Program-made: the position numbers and the translations under genes
The notes under the pieces: generated by a model
The model's database searches: none
Told to the model about the DNA's origin: nothing
What the model saw: only the letters and a program-made list of their open reading frames with translations
IMG/VR virus record: IMGVR_UViG_3300028283_000023
Location: 1-32,172 of that record
Length of the DNA stretch: 32,172 nt
From: a virus
Direction: 5' to 3' (one strand)
Part shown: in pieces, positions 1 through 6,314 of the stretch
How the letters are laid out: the number at the start of each line of letters is the position of its first letter
How positions within the stretch are numbered: position 1 is the first letter of the stretch

Positions 1-179
1 AACCTATCTTTTATCTCGTCAGGTATTCTTATATCATAAAATTTAATCTCGCTTACATAAGGAGCTTGAACGCCTTTTGCATGAGTTCCTTCAATTTCAT
101 ACTTCCAAGAATTTATATCTTTAATGAAATCTTCATGCTTGTCTGGACTTGCTAACATTCCGAATATTATATTGCTCAT
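1..179 (-). CDS. Small hypothetical protein, 3' end outside the window
   Basis: An open frame runs leftward from ATG at 179 to the window edge, giving about 59 residues, so the C-terminus is missing. It begins MSNIIFGMLASPDKHEDF and I recognise no motif. Its ATG overlaps the TAA stop of the upstream gene as TAATG, the coupling used throughout this operon, which supports it as a real gene. Confidence 0.6.
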   Translation of the reverse strand, partial: MSNIIFGMLASPDKHEDFIKDINSWKYEIEGTHAKGVQAPYVSEIKFYDIRIPDEIKDR

Positions 180-364
180 TACTTTTTCCTCTTTTTTTTA
201 TCTGAAAGTTTAATCATTCTTCGTGCAATTTCTTCGCCAATAGCATAATTAGGTACTGTTATTATAGAGTTACTTTTTATTTTTAATTTCTTTTCAATAG
301 CAAGAAGTCTTGTATCTAAATCAATTGCAACGTTATCAAATGTTAATCCATCATATTTATGCAT
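179..364 (-). CDS. Hypothetical protein, 61 aa
   Basis: A 61-residue protein with a strongly basic C-terminal tail (SDKKKRKK) and a helical middle. No family is recognised. It is coupled to its neighbours at both ends by TAATG overlaps, so it is translated as part of the leftward early operon. The lysine-rich end could bind nucleic acid, but that is inference from charge only. Confidence 0.65.
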   Translation of the reverse strand: MHKYDGLTFDNVAIDLDTRLLAIEKKLKIKSNSIITVPNYAIGEEIARRMIKLSDKKKRKK

Positions 365-774
365 TACTCTTTTCCCCGGTTATTCTTTTTCTGTTCGATT
401 AATAGATTCAACTTCTCTTCTTTCGGAATAGCTTGTTTTGTCTTTGCTGCATGGTCATCAATAAGTCTTCGATAAACATCATTAGCGGTTGGGTCCTTTG
501 CAACGATTAACTTATGCATTTTAAGAGCAATCTCCCAAGTAGGGTAAACATACGGAATATCTTTTCTTCCCTCTCCCCTGAAGGTTTCTACTGCCATGGT
601 TTCGATTGTAGTAATAAAAGTAGTTCCTGGCTTATCTATTCCTTTGAATATAGGCAAATTGATAGAATCGCAAGTTGAAATCATTAAAGATTTATTCGAA
701 AGATAGCCATTAAAGACATAGTCTTGAACTGCATTCATCGTTTCTGGGAAAGGCTCTTCTTTTTCTTCACTCAT
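364..774 (-). CDS. Hypothetical protein, 136 aa
   Basis: A mixed alpha/beta soluble protein of 136 residues with an acidic N-terminus and a charged, lysine-rich C-terminus. No catalytic motif or metal-binding pattern is apparent. The start overlaps the TGA stop of the upstream gene as ATGA, placing it in the continuous leftward operon. Function unknown. Confidence 0.7.
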   Translation of the reverse strand: MSEEKEEPFPETMNAVQDYVFNGYLSNKSLMISTCDSINLPIFKGIDKPGTTFITTIETMAVETFRGEGRKDIPYVYPTWEIALKMHKLIVAKDPTANDVYRRLIDDHAAKTKQAIPKEEKLNLLIEQKKNNRGKE

Positions 775-1262
775 TGTTTATACCTTTTATCATGCAATCT
801 TCTATCTGGGACGGTTGTATCGACTTCATAAGTTCTTCGCTCTTTATCTTTTTCAACTGTGAAAATTATTTGATGCTTTTCATCTTCAGTCTTTACACTC
901 GTAATCTTGGGAGTGAGAAACTTCATAACTTTTCTATAACAGCCTAAGTCTGACCAATCACAAGCGTGTTCCATTCTCGGATCAGTTGTCACAGAAATTG
1001 CAGCACGAAGACATACTTTACAATATTTGAACTCTTTCACTTTATCTTTCGGTACGTCTTTTAGAATTATCTTCATATCTTTTTCTGTCTCTTCAATGGT
1101 AATATCACAGAGAGGAATGATTATGTTTTGATATTCATCCTCCCCAATAAAATTACCACTCGAGAATCTGTCCTTGATTTCCTTATTCCCCCGAATAAGA
1201 GTGACAAATAATAGAGTGCGAACGTCTGGTTTATCTTCTTTAATTGAGTTTGTGTGTGACAA
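771..1262 (-). CDS. Hypothetical protein with a cysteine cluster, 163 aa
   Basis: A TTG start at 1262 is chosen because a GAGGGT ribosome binding site lies about 6 nt upstream and no ATG fits. The central part holds CKVC followed about 20 residues later by two further cysteines (ACDWSDLGC), a possible zinc site. Flanking segments look like beta strands. It overlaps the end of the RHH gene by 23 bp. No family is recognised. Confidence 0.65.
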   Translation of the reverse strand: MSHTNSIKEDKPDVRTLLFVTLIRGNKEIKDRFSSGNFIGEDEYQNIIIPLCDITIEETEKDMKIILKDVPKDKVKEFKYCKVCLRAAISVTTDPRMEHACDWSDLGCYRKVMKFLTPKITSVKTEDEKHQIIFTVEKDKERRTYEVDTTVPDRRLHDKRYKQ

Positions 1263-1479
1263 AGTTACCCTCGCATTTTAAATTAACTAATCTATCAGGA
1301 TATTCAAAAGCGTAAACGTCGCCAGGTTGCATATTAGAAATATCTTTTATAGTCTTTTGATTTCGTTTGTCTAAGTCAATTAAATATTTCAGATAAGCAT
1401 TTGCAGATTTAAATTTTCTTTTAATAGAAACTAATTTAACTTGAGAATGAACATCATCATCAACGAGTAAGTGAGCCAT
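1240..1479 (-). CDS. RHH-like small DNA-binding protein
   Basis: A 79-residue protein whose first 40 residues fit a ribbon-helix-helix fold: a short strand (HLLVDDDVHSQV), a helix, then a turn and second helix (SANAYLKYLID). RHH proteins are dimeric DNA-binding regulators and are common in archaeal viruses. The C-terminal half is beta-like and of unknown role. No ribosome binding site precedes the ATG. Instead a TATA box (1503-1510) is centred about 27 nt upstream, pointing to a leaderless mRNA and a separate transcription unit for this regulator and the genes after it. Confidence 0.6.
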   Translation of the reverse strand: MAHLLVDDDVHSQVKLVSIKRKFKSANAYLKYLIDLDKRNQKTIKDISNMQPGDVYAFEYPDRLVNLKCEGNFVTHKLN

Positions 1480-1502
1480 GCTTAATTTATTAACATATTA
1501 AC

Positions 1503-1510
1503 TATTTAAA
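1503..1510 (-). promoter_or_regulatory. TATA box, probable leaderless promoter of the RHH gene
   Basis: TTTAAATA on the minus strand, centred about 27 nt before the ATG at 1479. This is the usual archaeal TATA-to-start distance, so transcription would begin at or beside the ATG. Confidence 0.6.
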
Positions 1511-1533
1511 CTTTTCTATTCTATAAGAACACA

Positions 1534-2547
1534 TTATAATAAATTTTCTAAAATATACTCTATTACATTGACAGTTACTGCATTACCTAGCTGTTTATAT
1601 CGCTGACTATCAGAAACACCTTCAGTCCAATTATCAGGAAACCCCTGCAGCCTTTCACATTCTAAAGGAGTCAATCTTCTTATTCTAGAAGTTGAAACAT
1701 AATGAGGACTCGTATCTAAACAAAAGCAATGCTCTTCACTAGATAATAATCCAGTACCACCTTTTAATGGATCGCCACATCTAGGGCTATGGCTTATAAT
1801 ACAAATCCCATGCTGATCCTGACCAGTAAGAGTAAATGATTCTTCACCCGGCTCTTTGAATCTTCTTCCGTTCTGACGTTTATTTGTCCTGTTCGGTGTG
1901 AGTACTGGGATTACTAGATAGTTATCATCTCTGCCCATCTTGTGCATTCTTCTTGTTAGACATTGTGCGGTTTGAATTTCCACCCTCCCTTGGTTGGTTT
2001 CATCAGTGTTTGTACAAATTTGTCCGATAGGAAATACTTGTCTGCTACGTGTTCCTCTAAGATGTCCAATAATGAACACTCTTTCTCTATTCTGAGGGAC
2101 ACCGAAAAATTTGCTGTTAAGCACCACCCATTTAATATTATACCCCAACTCTTCCAACGTTTGAATGATTGTGGAGAAAGTTTTCCCCGACTCGTGACTG
2201 AGTAACCCTTTAACGTTTTCAAGTAATAAAAACTTAGGTCTTTTAATCTTAATAATTCTTGCAATTTCAAAAAACAATGTCCCTCTTGTATCTTCAAAAC
2301 CTCGCCTGTTTCCAGCAATACTGAATGCTTGACAAGGAAATCCTCCACAGAGCAAATCAAAGTCTGGTAATCCGTCTGCATTAATTGTTGTTGCATTTCC
2401 ATAATTTTTAACCTCATCTCCAAAATTCTTTTTATAAGTCTGAATTGAATATTTATCTATCTCAGAATAGCCAATACAATCATGCCCTTTTCTATTTAAT
2501 GCTAAATCAAATCCACCAATTCCAGAAAACATTGATAAATATTTCAT
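1534..2547 (-). CDS. C5-cytosine-specific DNA methyltransferase
   Basis: Transfers a methyl group from S-adenosylmethionine to carbon 5 of cytosine in a specific DNA site. The 337 residues show the family's motifs in order: motif I FSGIGGFDLA (residues 7-16), motif IV with catalytic Cys72 in GGFPCQAFS, motif VI ENVKG (110-114), motif VIII QNRERVFIIG, a variable target-recognition region (about 180-270) and motif X GNAVTVNV near the end. No cognate restriction endonuclease is adjacent, so it is an orphan enzyme, probably protecting viral DNA from host restriction. It follows a Lar-like gene with an ATGA overlap. The target site cannot be read from sequence. Confidence 0.95.
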   Translation of the reverse strand: MKYLSMFSGIGGFDLALNRKGHDCIGYSEIDKYSIQTYKKNFGDEVKNYGNATTINADGLPDFDLLCGGFPCQAFSIAGNRRGFEDTRGTLFFEIARIIKIKRPKFLLLENVKGLLSHESGKTFSTIIQTLEELGYNIKWVVLNSKFFGVPQNRERVFIIGHLRGTRSRQVFPIGQICTNTDETNQGRVEIQTAQCLTRRMHKMGRDDNYLVIPVLTPNRTNKRQNGRRFKEPGEESFTLTGQDQHGICIISHSPRCGDPLKGGTGLLSSEEHCFCLDTSPHYVSTSRIRRLTPLECERLQGFPDNWTEGVSDSQRYKQLGNAVTVNVIEYILENLL

Positions 2548-2762
2548 GTTGACAGATACTCATTCCATTTATTTTTAATTACATCATGCAGATATTCTTT
2601 ATCTGTTATCATTTCTTTTCCGCATTTCATACACTGCATCTTGATTTGTGTCTTATACACACACTCGCCCTTATTCACTAAACCTTTACTTTTACAGTAA
2701 CAACATTCCAGAGGTAAACTTCTTATTTTTTCAAGTAGCGGTCGGTCTGGATTAATAGCCAT
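2544..2762 (-). CDS. Lar-like zinc-ribbon protein (putative restriction alleviation)
   Basis: A 72-residue protein with CYCKSKG, a second CMKCGKEM knuckle about 23 residues later and a terminal NKWNEY. This arrangement resembles the phage Lar/restriction-alleviation zinc-ribbon family (two CxxC pairs followed by a WN motif). Start at 2762 is preferred over ATG 2765 because it gives about 5 nt to the GAGGT site. It is coupled to the downstream methyltransferase by ATGA. A shared anti-restriction role is inferred from this pairing; a plain zinc-ribbon function is the alternative. Confidence 0.6.
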   Translation of the reverse strand: MAINPDRPLLEKIRSLPLECCYCKSKGLVNKGECVYKTQIKMQCMKCGKEMITDKEYLHDVIKNKWNEYLST

Positions 2763-2771
2763 CATAACCTC

Positions 2772-2820
2772 GAAAAGAAAAAGAGCCGGATGTGTGTGGG
2801 TGATAAAATATTTCCGGCTC
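2772..2820 (-). terminator. Hairpin plus T-tract (terminator or attenuator)
   Basis: GAGCCGGA (2783-2790) and TCCGGCTC (2813-2820) form a perfect 8-bp stem around a 22-nt loop. On the minus strand the stem is followed at once by TTTTTCTTTTC and then by the ribosome binding site of the Lar-like gene. It looks like an intrinsic terminator or attenuator within the operon. Confidence 0.5.
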
Positions 2821-2831
2821 CCAGAGAAAAT

Positions 2832-2849
2832 TCTTTCATGCCTGAAAGA
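2832..2849. repeat. Short perfect inverted repeat
   Basis: TCTTTCA-TGCC-TGAAAGA is a 7-bp stem with a 4-nt loop, lying 12 bp from the preceding hairpin. It could be an operator or an RNA hairpin; the function is unknown. Confidence 0.5.
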
Positions 2850-2855
2850 GCGTGA

Positions 2856-2924
2856 TTATTCTTCTTCAATACTGAAAACATAGTCTCCCTCTTTTTCATT
2901 GTAAGTTAAATAAGCGACTTTCAT
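2856..2924 (-). CDS. 22-residue acidic peptide
   Basis: Encodes MKVAYLTYNEKEGDYVFSIE plus two acidic residues. The ATG overlaps the stop of the upstream mini membrane protein as ATGA, the coupling pattern of neighbouring real genes. Its short length makes it uncertain. Function unknown. Confidence 0.4.
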   Translation of the reverse strand: MKVAYLTYNEKEGDYVFSIEEE

Positions 2925-3010
2925 AAACATTCAAGTCCAATCTTTATTGTGATATAACACATTAACGCAAGCAATAAATAAAATAATAATTCAATCAAAG
3001 GATCCGCCAT
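2921..3010 (-). CDS. 29-residue single-pass membrane peptide
   Basis: A tiny ORF with a strong ribosome binding site (GAGGAGA, about 3 nt before the ATG at 3010). The protein is almost one hydrophobic helix (LIELLFYLLLALMCYITI). It overlaps the 3' end of the preceding gene and is coupled to the next by ATGA. Probably a viral micro-membrane protein of unknown function. Confidence 0.5.
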   Translation of the reverse strand: MADPLIELLFYLLLALMCYITIKIGLECL

Positions 3011-3224
3011 AACTCTCCTCAGTAGATTCTTTCGATTGATTGTGAACAACTCGAGCATACCAAATTCCATTATCGGTCCATGAATTAACATCGACCACTC
3101 TTGTTTTCTTTATGAATTTATTTACCCTTCTTTGAAAGTCGTCTCGTGATTCTAGTATTCTTCTGCCAAATAACATATTTCTGTCTTCTTCTGTTTCCTG
3201 TTCAAATAACTCAATCTTCATCAT
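2991..3224 (-). CDS. Hypothetical protein, 77 aa
   Basis: A small charged protein with an N-terminal acidic helix, a basic middle (RRVNKFIKKTR) and a beta-like C-terminal half (NGIWYARVVH). A GGGGTAA site sits about 6 nt before the ATG. No family is recognised. Confidence 0.6.
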   Translation of the reverse strand: MMKIELFEQETEEDRNMLFGRRILESRDDFQRRVNKFIKKTRVVDVNSWTDNGIWYARVVHNQSKESTEESYGGSFD

Positions 3225-3227
3225 ATT

Positions 3228-3380
3228 TTACCCCTTGTATTCTTGAATGATTAATTTCTCATCAAGTATTGTTCTGAAATGTATTTTAGTTTCTGGCTTA
3301 TCTTTATTTAAAGTAACTGGCAAATCTCCGTGCTGTTCTTTTTCATAAAGTAAATGGTCTATCATTTCACTTATTTTCAT
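3228..3380 (-). CDS. Hypothetical protein, 50 aa
   Basis: A 50-residue ORF starting MKISEMIDHLLYEKEQHGDL. A GAGATGAT site precedes the ATG, and the start overlaps the upstream gene by 14 bp. The next gene begins four bases after its stop. The pattern 'helix, HGDLPV, strand' is seen in small phage proteins, but I assign no function. Confidence 0.55.
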   Translation of the reverse strand: MKISEMIDHLLYEKEQHGDLPVTLNKDKPETKIHFRTILDEKLIIQEYKG

Positions 3381-3666
3381 TTGTATCATCTCGATTTTTT
3401 AATAAGGTTTTTAATTCTGGATTGAATTCATTGTTCATGGAAGTTTCAATATCGTATATTCTTAACTTCAAATCATAGTGACCAATGACAATCAATGATC
3501 CGCAAAGTACAATCATGAACAGAGATAATATCTTCCAGTTGTATAAATTAAATACTTTAAGAAAGACTGCAAACATCATCCCGTGATTGATAATAGACAA
3601 AGGAATATTAATATGACTCAGTGCTCTATTCCAACATAACTTTAAATAAATCAGTTTCTTAATCAT
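3367..3666 (-). CDS. Two-pass membrane protein, 99 aa
   Basis: Two hydrophobic segments, about residues 20-40 and 44-64, are followed by a soluble acidic tail that ends in NENK. The ATG overlaps the previous stop as ATGA. A small integral membrane protein of the early operon; function unknown. Confidence 0.6.
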   Translation of the reverse strand: MIKKLIYLKLCWNRALSHINIPLSIINHGMMFAVFLKVFNLYNWKILSLFMIVLCGSLIVIGHYDLKLRIYDIETSMNNEFNPELKTLLKNRDDTNENK

Positions 3667-3863
3667 GGAGTGCCTCTCGATTGCATCTCTTTAATTTTAG
3701 CCATCACACTTTTTATTCTTCCTTGCTCTAAGCTTATTTTATATTTATATGCATTGATTCTAGTTTGGCAGTCCATCTTTTCTCTTCGCCATTCTCTCAA
3801 CTGTTTTGGAGAATATGGAATTAAAATCTGTTCATGTTCTGGAATTAGTTCAATTGGAATCAT
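3663..3863 (-). CDS. Hypothetical protein, 66 aa
   Basis: Start at 3863 (MIPIELIPEHEQ) is preferred over an in-frame codon at 3878 because GAGGAGA lies just upstream and the gene then does not overlap its neighbour. The C-terminal two thirds is one long basic helix (LREWRREKMDCQTRINAYKY). A coiled coil or nucleic-acid-binding helix is possible. Confidence 0.6.
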   Translation of the reverse strand: MIPIELIPEHEQILIPYSPKQLREWRREKMDCQTRINAYKYKISLEQGRIKSVMAKIKEMQSRGTP

Positions 3864-3864
3864 A

Positions 3865-4077
3865 TCACTTCTCCTCAATGCCTAACTCTTTTAATACCTC
3901 TTTCATATAAATCTCATGCCATCCATATCTTTTACTAATCTTCTCAATCGCTTCTCGGACATGAACTTTATCGAGACAAGTTTGACTAATAACATTCTCA
4001 TCATATAAATTTACAGTTACTTCACTCTTTAATGTATTATTATTTTTCAAACTTGGAAAGTTATTTTCAAACGTCAT
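3865..4077 (-). CDS. Hypothetical protein, 70 aa, preceded by a structured RNA leader
   Basis: A 70-residue protein with a disordered polar N-terminus (NNFPSLKNNN) and a helical C-terminus (VREAIEKISKRYGW). A strong AAGGGGTTGA site lies upstream of ATG 4077. The 107-nt gap before it, filled by the GC-rich structured element at 4096-4185, is exceptional in an operon where genes normally overlap. Its translation may therefore be controlled by that element. Confidence 0.65.
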   Translation of the reverse strand: MTFENNFPSLKNNNTLKSEVTVNLYDENVISQTCLDKVHVREAIEKISKRYGWHEIYMKEVLKELGIEEK

Positions 4078-4095
4078 TCATTTCAACCCCTTGAT

Positions 4096-4185
4096 GGAAC
4101 CTGACGGAATTGCACCGCCCGTGCGTAAAGCTCTAACCACACTTAAGTGGCTCCCTACTACAACACATGGTCACTAGACAGTTCC
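4096..4185 (-). ncRNA. GC-rich tRNA-like structured RNA or cis-regulatory leader
   Basis: A 90-nt segment, visibly richer in G and C than its surroundings, fills the gap between two coding regions. Ends GGAACTG and AGGTTCC pair over 6 bp like an acceptor stem. Immediately inside the 3' strand is a 5-bp stem with a 7-nt loop (GGCGG, TGCAATT, CCGTC), matching a tRNA T-arm in size and position. A central hairpin (AGCCA / TGGTT) carries CTTAAGTG, which contains a Leu(UAA)-like CUUAAGU. However, the loop is 8 nt and no D-arm with GG is evident. The 3' end lies 4 nt before the ribosome binding site of the next gene. Either a degenerate tRNA or a structured leader. Confidence 0.5.
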
Positions 4186-4307
4186 TAAATAAACACTTGA
4201 TTATAAATTAAATAACCTACAATAAAAACAAGGAATATTAATAAAATAATATAACAGATAAATAAGATTGACATCCCGACTTCAATAATATCTTCAAACT
4301 CAATCAT
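4185..4307 (-). CDS. 40-residue single-pass membrane protein
   Basis: Encodes an acidic 10-residue head (MIEFEDIIEV) and then one long hydrophobic helix covering most of the rest. A GGTGGTAA site precedes the ATG by about 4 nt, and the gene follows the winged-helix gene by 3 bp. Small viral membrane protein; function unknown. Confidence 0.55.
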   Translation of the reverse strand: MIEFEDIIEVGMSILFICYIILLIFLVFIVGYLIYNQVFI

Positions 4308-4310
4308 CGT

Positions 4311-4742
4311 TTACCACCTAAGTTTATCAGATAATCTGATTACTGATCCTTTGCTTGAATAACTAACAAGCCCTAAGCTTTCCAGTATAACTAGCGGAAA
4401 ATAATAATCTTGAAAATAGTATTTCCCTCTGAACTTGCCCCCATTATAACACTCACACATCATTTCAACAGTTGTATTCTCTTTGTCAGCAATTCCATTT
4501 CTAATGATTAACTTCTTCCAGAGATACCTTGCTTCAACCTGAAAACCTATTTCATTATCAAGCAAGATATTCCAAAGTTCGAACACATTATTCTTTTTGA
4601 TATACTTCGATTGTTCGGTTACTGATCCGCTATGTTTATCTTTCAAGTGAGTGATTACCCTGAAATAATCATGGCCTTCAAAGATTGAAAGTTCATCTTT
4701 ACTTTTCCAGTTCTGCGTATAGATAACTTCAGAATCGCTCAA
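4311..4742 (-). CDS. Winged-helix-like protein, 143 aa
   Basis: The start is taken as TTG 4742, about 7 nt after GAGAGGT and overlapping the upstream stop as TTGA; the GTG at 4751 would touch the binding site. Residues from about 50 on read as helices and a wing: VFELWNILLDNE, ARYLWKKLIIRNGI, then PLVILESLGLVSYSS and a hairpin ending in IRLSDKLRW. This resembles winged-helix DNA-binding domains of archaeal regulators. The exact family is not certain. Confidence 0.5.
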   Translation of the reverse strand: MSDSEVIYTQNWKSKDELSIFEGHDYFRVITHLKDKHSGSVTEQSKYIKKNNVFELWNILLDNEIGFQVEARYLWKKLIIRNGIADKENTTVEMMCECYNGGKFRGKYYFQDYYFPLVILESLGLVSYSSKGSVIRLSDKLRW

Positions 4743-4924
4743 ATTAAACACCTCTCTTTTAATTTCTTCATTGAATCAGCATTAAAGCATAAGCCACAAA
4801 GCCAGACGCCTTTTACAACTTCAACTCTTCTCTGACACTCAAAAGAATGAATAGGTACTTTACACATCGCACAGACTTCCTCTTTCTTTTCCGGCATCAA
4901 AACAATTTCAGCAATATCTATCAT
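4739..4924 (-). CDS. Small zinc-finger protein, 61 aa
   Basis: CAMC, a lone cysteine (HSFEC) and CGLC about 27 residues after the first pair suggest a treble-clef or zinc-ribbon finger; the helix after the last pair (FNADSMKKLKERC) fits. The start is set at ATG 4924, the first Met that leaves most of the upstream membrane gene free (17-bp overlap). The upstream GAGAGG touches this ATG, so the start is not settled. Confidence 0.55.
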   Translation of the reverse strand: MIDIAEIVLMPEKKEEVCAMCKVPIHSFECQRRVEVVKGVWLCGLCFNADSMKKLKERCLI

Positions 4925-5279
4925 CCTCTCTTTCTTTTTCTGTAATGTACCAATCATCAGTAAGCATCCAGTAAGGCATACCAAATATAAAATTTGCAAC
5001 TAAGCCTATAAATAGCACACACCATGAAATGCTTTCAAAATAATATACCTCTTGATGTTGTAACATCCATTCTCTTTCTGCATAGGTTTTCTGTGCGTCG
5101 TAATATGTCACAACCGCTTGAGACAATCCATTGTCAGTCCCATACGCACGAGTGTTGATTGTATTCATATAATACTGGTCCGCACTTATTTCATACCCTG
5201 CATTAATAAATCCAACAACAAATAAAATTAAAAAAATAGATATATGAATAATGATTCCTAGTAAGTTTCTAAATCTCAT
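4908..5279 (-). CDS. Two-pass membrane protein, 123 aa
   Basis: A first hydrophobic helix at about residues 6-26 follows a basic start (MRFRN), which suits insertion. A soluble loop of about 55 residues follows, with repeated Tyr and Gln (YYDAQKTYAEREW). A second helix lies at about 85-106. The loop could face outward. TAATG coupling to the upstream gene. No family is recognised. Confidence 0.65.
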   Translation of the reverse strand: MRFRNLLGIIIHISIFLILFVVGFINAGYEISADQYYMNTINTRAYGTDNGLSQAVVTYYDAQKTYAEREWMLQHQEVYYFESISWCVLFIGLVANFIFGMPYWMLTDDWYITEKEREDDRYC

Positions 5280-5578
5280 TAATATCTTACCCCACGAATT
5301 GTTCTTGATAAACTATTTATGTGTTCAATTGAAGGTAATTCATAAGATTGTATTTCTTCTCTATCATTTTTCCTATTACATGATTTAGTGAATGCACTAG
5401 AAATCAAAGTTTTCTTCCAAGCGTTTTCATCTTCCATTAATGTTAATAATTTTCTATTCTCTTCTTTCAGTTCTTCATTTGTTTTCTTAAGCTCAGTAAG
5501 CTGTTTTGCTGTTACTTCAGAAAATTCTTTGTACCTTTTCAAATCATATTCAAGTTCTTTATAGGTTTGTCTTTTCAA
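5279..5578 (-). CDS. Coiled-coil protein, 99 aa
   Basis: TTG start at 5578 with GGTGAG upstream; the TTG overlaps the previous stop as TTGA. Residues about 8-52 form an uninterrupted amphipathic, Glu/Lys-rich helix with leucine heptads (LTELKKTNEELKEENRKLL). The C-terminal half is polar and ends IRGVRY. Probably oligomeric; function unknown. Confidence 0.6.
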   Translation of the reverse strand: MKRQTYKELEYDLKRYKEFSEVTAKQLTELKKTNEELKEENRKLLTLMEDENAWKKTLISSAFTKSCNRKNDREEIQSYELPSIEHINSLSRTIRGVRY

Positions 5579-5904
5579 GCTCTCACCACGACTATTTTAA
5601 ATGGATAATTTGCAATCTTTTCTTTTATACTATCTTCGCTTTCTGAATGAACCACTTCATAACAAATCGGTTCAACTAAACTCGTAATTAAAATATCAGG
5701 TCTCTTCTGTGAGTTCTGCAATTCTGCTTCACAAACAAATGCAATCCCTTCTTTTTTCATGTTATAACAAATCTCGCACTTCTTCATTTCATGTTCAAGC
5801 GTATTGCCTGAATTAATAGTCGGTTGATTATGAATTATTTTCTTATAAGGATTCAAAAATCTCCGGACATTATTATTAATTATAGCCTGATTTCTGTGCT
5901 GCAA
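5575..5904 (-). CDS. Putative restriction-endonuclease-fold protein, 109 aa
   Basis: TTG start at 5904, about 5 nt after GAGGTCA. The C-terminal half follows a nuclease-like core: strand (GIAFVCEAEL), then RPDIL, strand YEVVHSESEDSIKEK and a closing strand YPFKIVVVRA. The D...E-x-V spacing resembles PD-(D/E)XK folds, but the usual lysine is replaced by Val, so activity is doubtful. The N-terminal half is Asn-rich with a CEIC pair (CxxC). Assignment rests on pattern only. Confidence 0.45.
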   Translation of the reverse strand: MQHRNQAIINNNVRRFLNPYKKIIHNQPTINSGNTLEHEMKKCEICYNMKKEGIAFVCEAELQNSQKRPDILITSLVEPICYEVVHSESEDSIKEKIANYPFKIVVVRA

Positions 5905-6083
5905 GATTTGACCTCTTTCGTTCGATTCTTTACTTCAAGCTCTTCTGCTTCAAGGAACATTAAATCAGTTGTTAAATGACCTATCCTTGCATTTGTAGAA
6001 GCAAGATTTACTTGATACATACTTCTTAAAACCTTCAGAGCATTAATTTCTTCAACCATCATTGTTCTTTGCATTACTGACAT
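5880..6083 (-). CDS. Hypothetical helical protein, 67 aa
   Basis: Almost entirely helical by residue pattern, with two amphipathic helices (EEINALKVLRSMYQ and LTTDLMFLEAEELEVK). TAATG overlap with the upstream gene and a 25-bp overlap with the downstream one. No family is recognised. Confidence 0.6.
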   Translation of the reverse strand: MSVMQRTMMVEEINALKVLRSMYQVNLASTNARIGHLTTDLMFLEAEELEVKNRTKEVKSCSTEIRL

Positions 6084-6307
6084 TATTTCACTCTTTGAAG
6101 TACTCTTCTTTTAAAATAAATAAACGGGACCATATCTCCTGACATTATTTGTTTTGCAAATGTACCAAGCTTAGTATGTTCATTTTTAGTTTTAGCATGG
6201 ATAACAATTTGTGCTTTTAAGATTGCATCAGCACCTTTTGGAGCTGATTCAATAGTAAAGTTTGAACAATATACTTGAAAGCCATTTTCCTCTTCTTTTT
6301 TTTTCAT
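6083..6307 (-). CDS. Hypothetical protein, 74 aa
   Basis: A small alpha/beta protein: acidic-basic start, two strands (FQVYCSNFTIES and KAQIVIHAKT), then a basic end. A GAGTGATGA site precedes the ATG and overlaps the stop of the SWIM gene. Function unknown. Confidence 0.6.
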   Translation of the reverse strand: MKKKEEENGFQVYCSNFTIESAPKGADAILKAQIVIHAKTKNEHTKLGTFAKQIMSGDMVPFIYFKRRVLQRVK

Positions 6308-6314
6308 AGTTTCA

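Noticed and set aside
1956-2423. 155-residue frame inside the methyltransferase gene
   Set aside because: Lies wholly within a gene with all family motifs in frame; no binding site.
4096-4185. Functional canonical tRNA-Leu(UAA)
   Set aside because: Acceptor and T-arm fit, but the anticodon-like loop has 8 nt, the D-arm region is too long without a GG pair, and the last acceptor pair mismatches. Kept only as a tRNA-like element.
4200-4210. TATA-like TTTATAAT before the structured RNA
   Set aside because: It lies inside the coding region of the 40-residue membrane protein, and the spacing to the RNA 5' end is short. Possible, but not enough to call.
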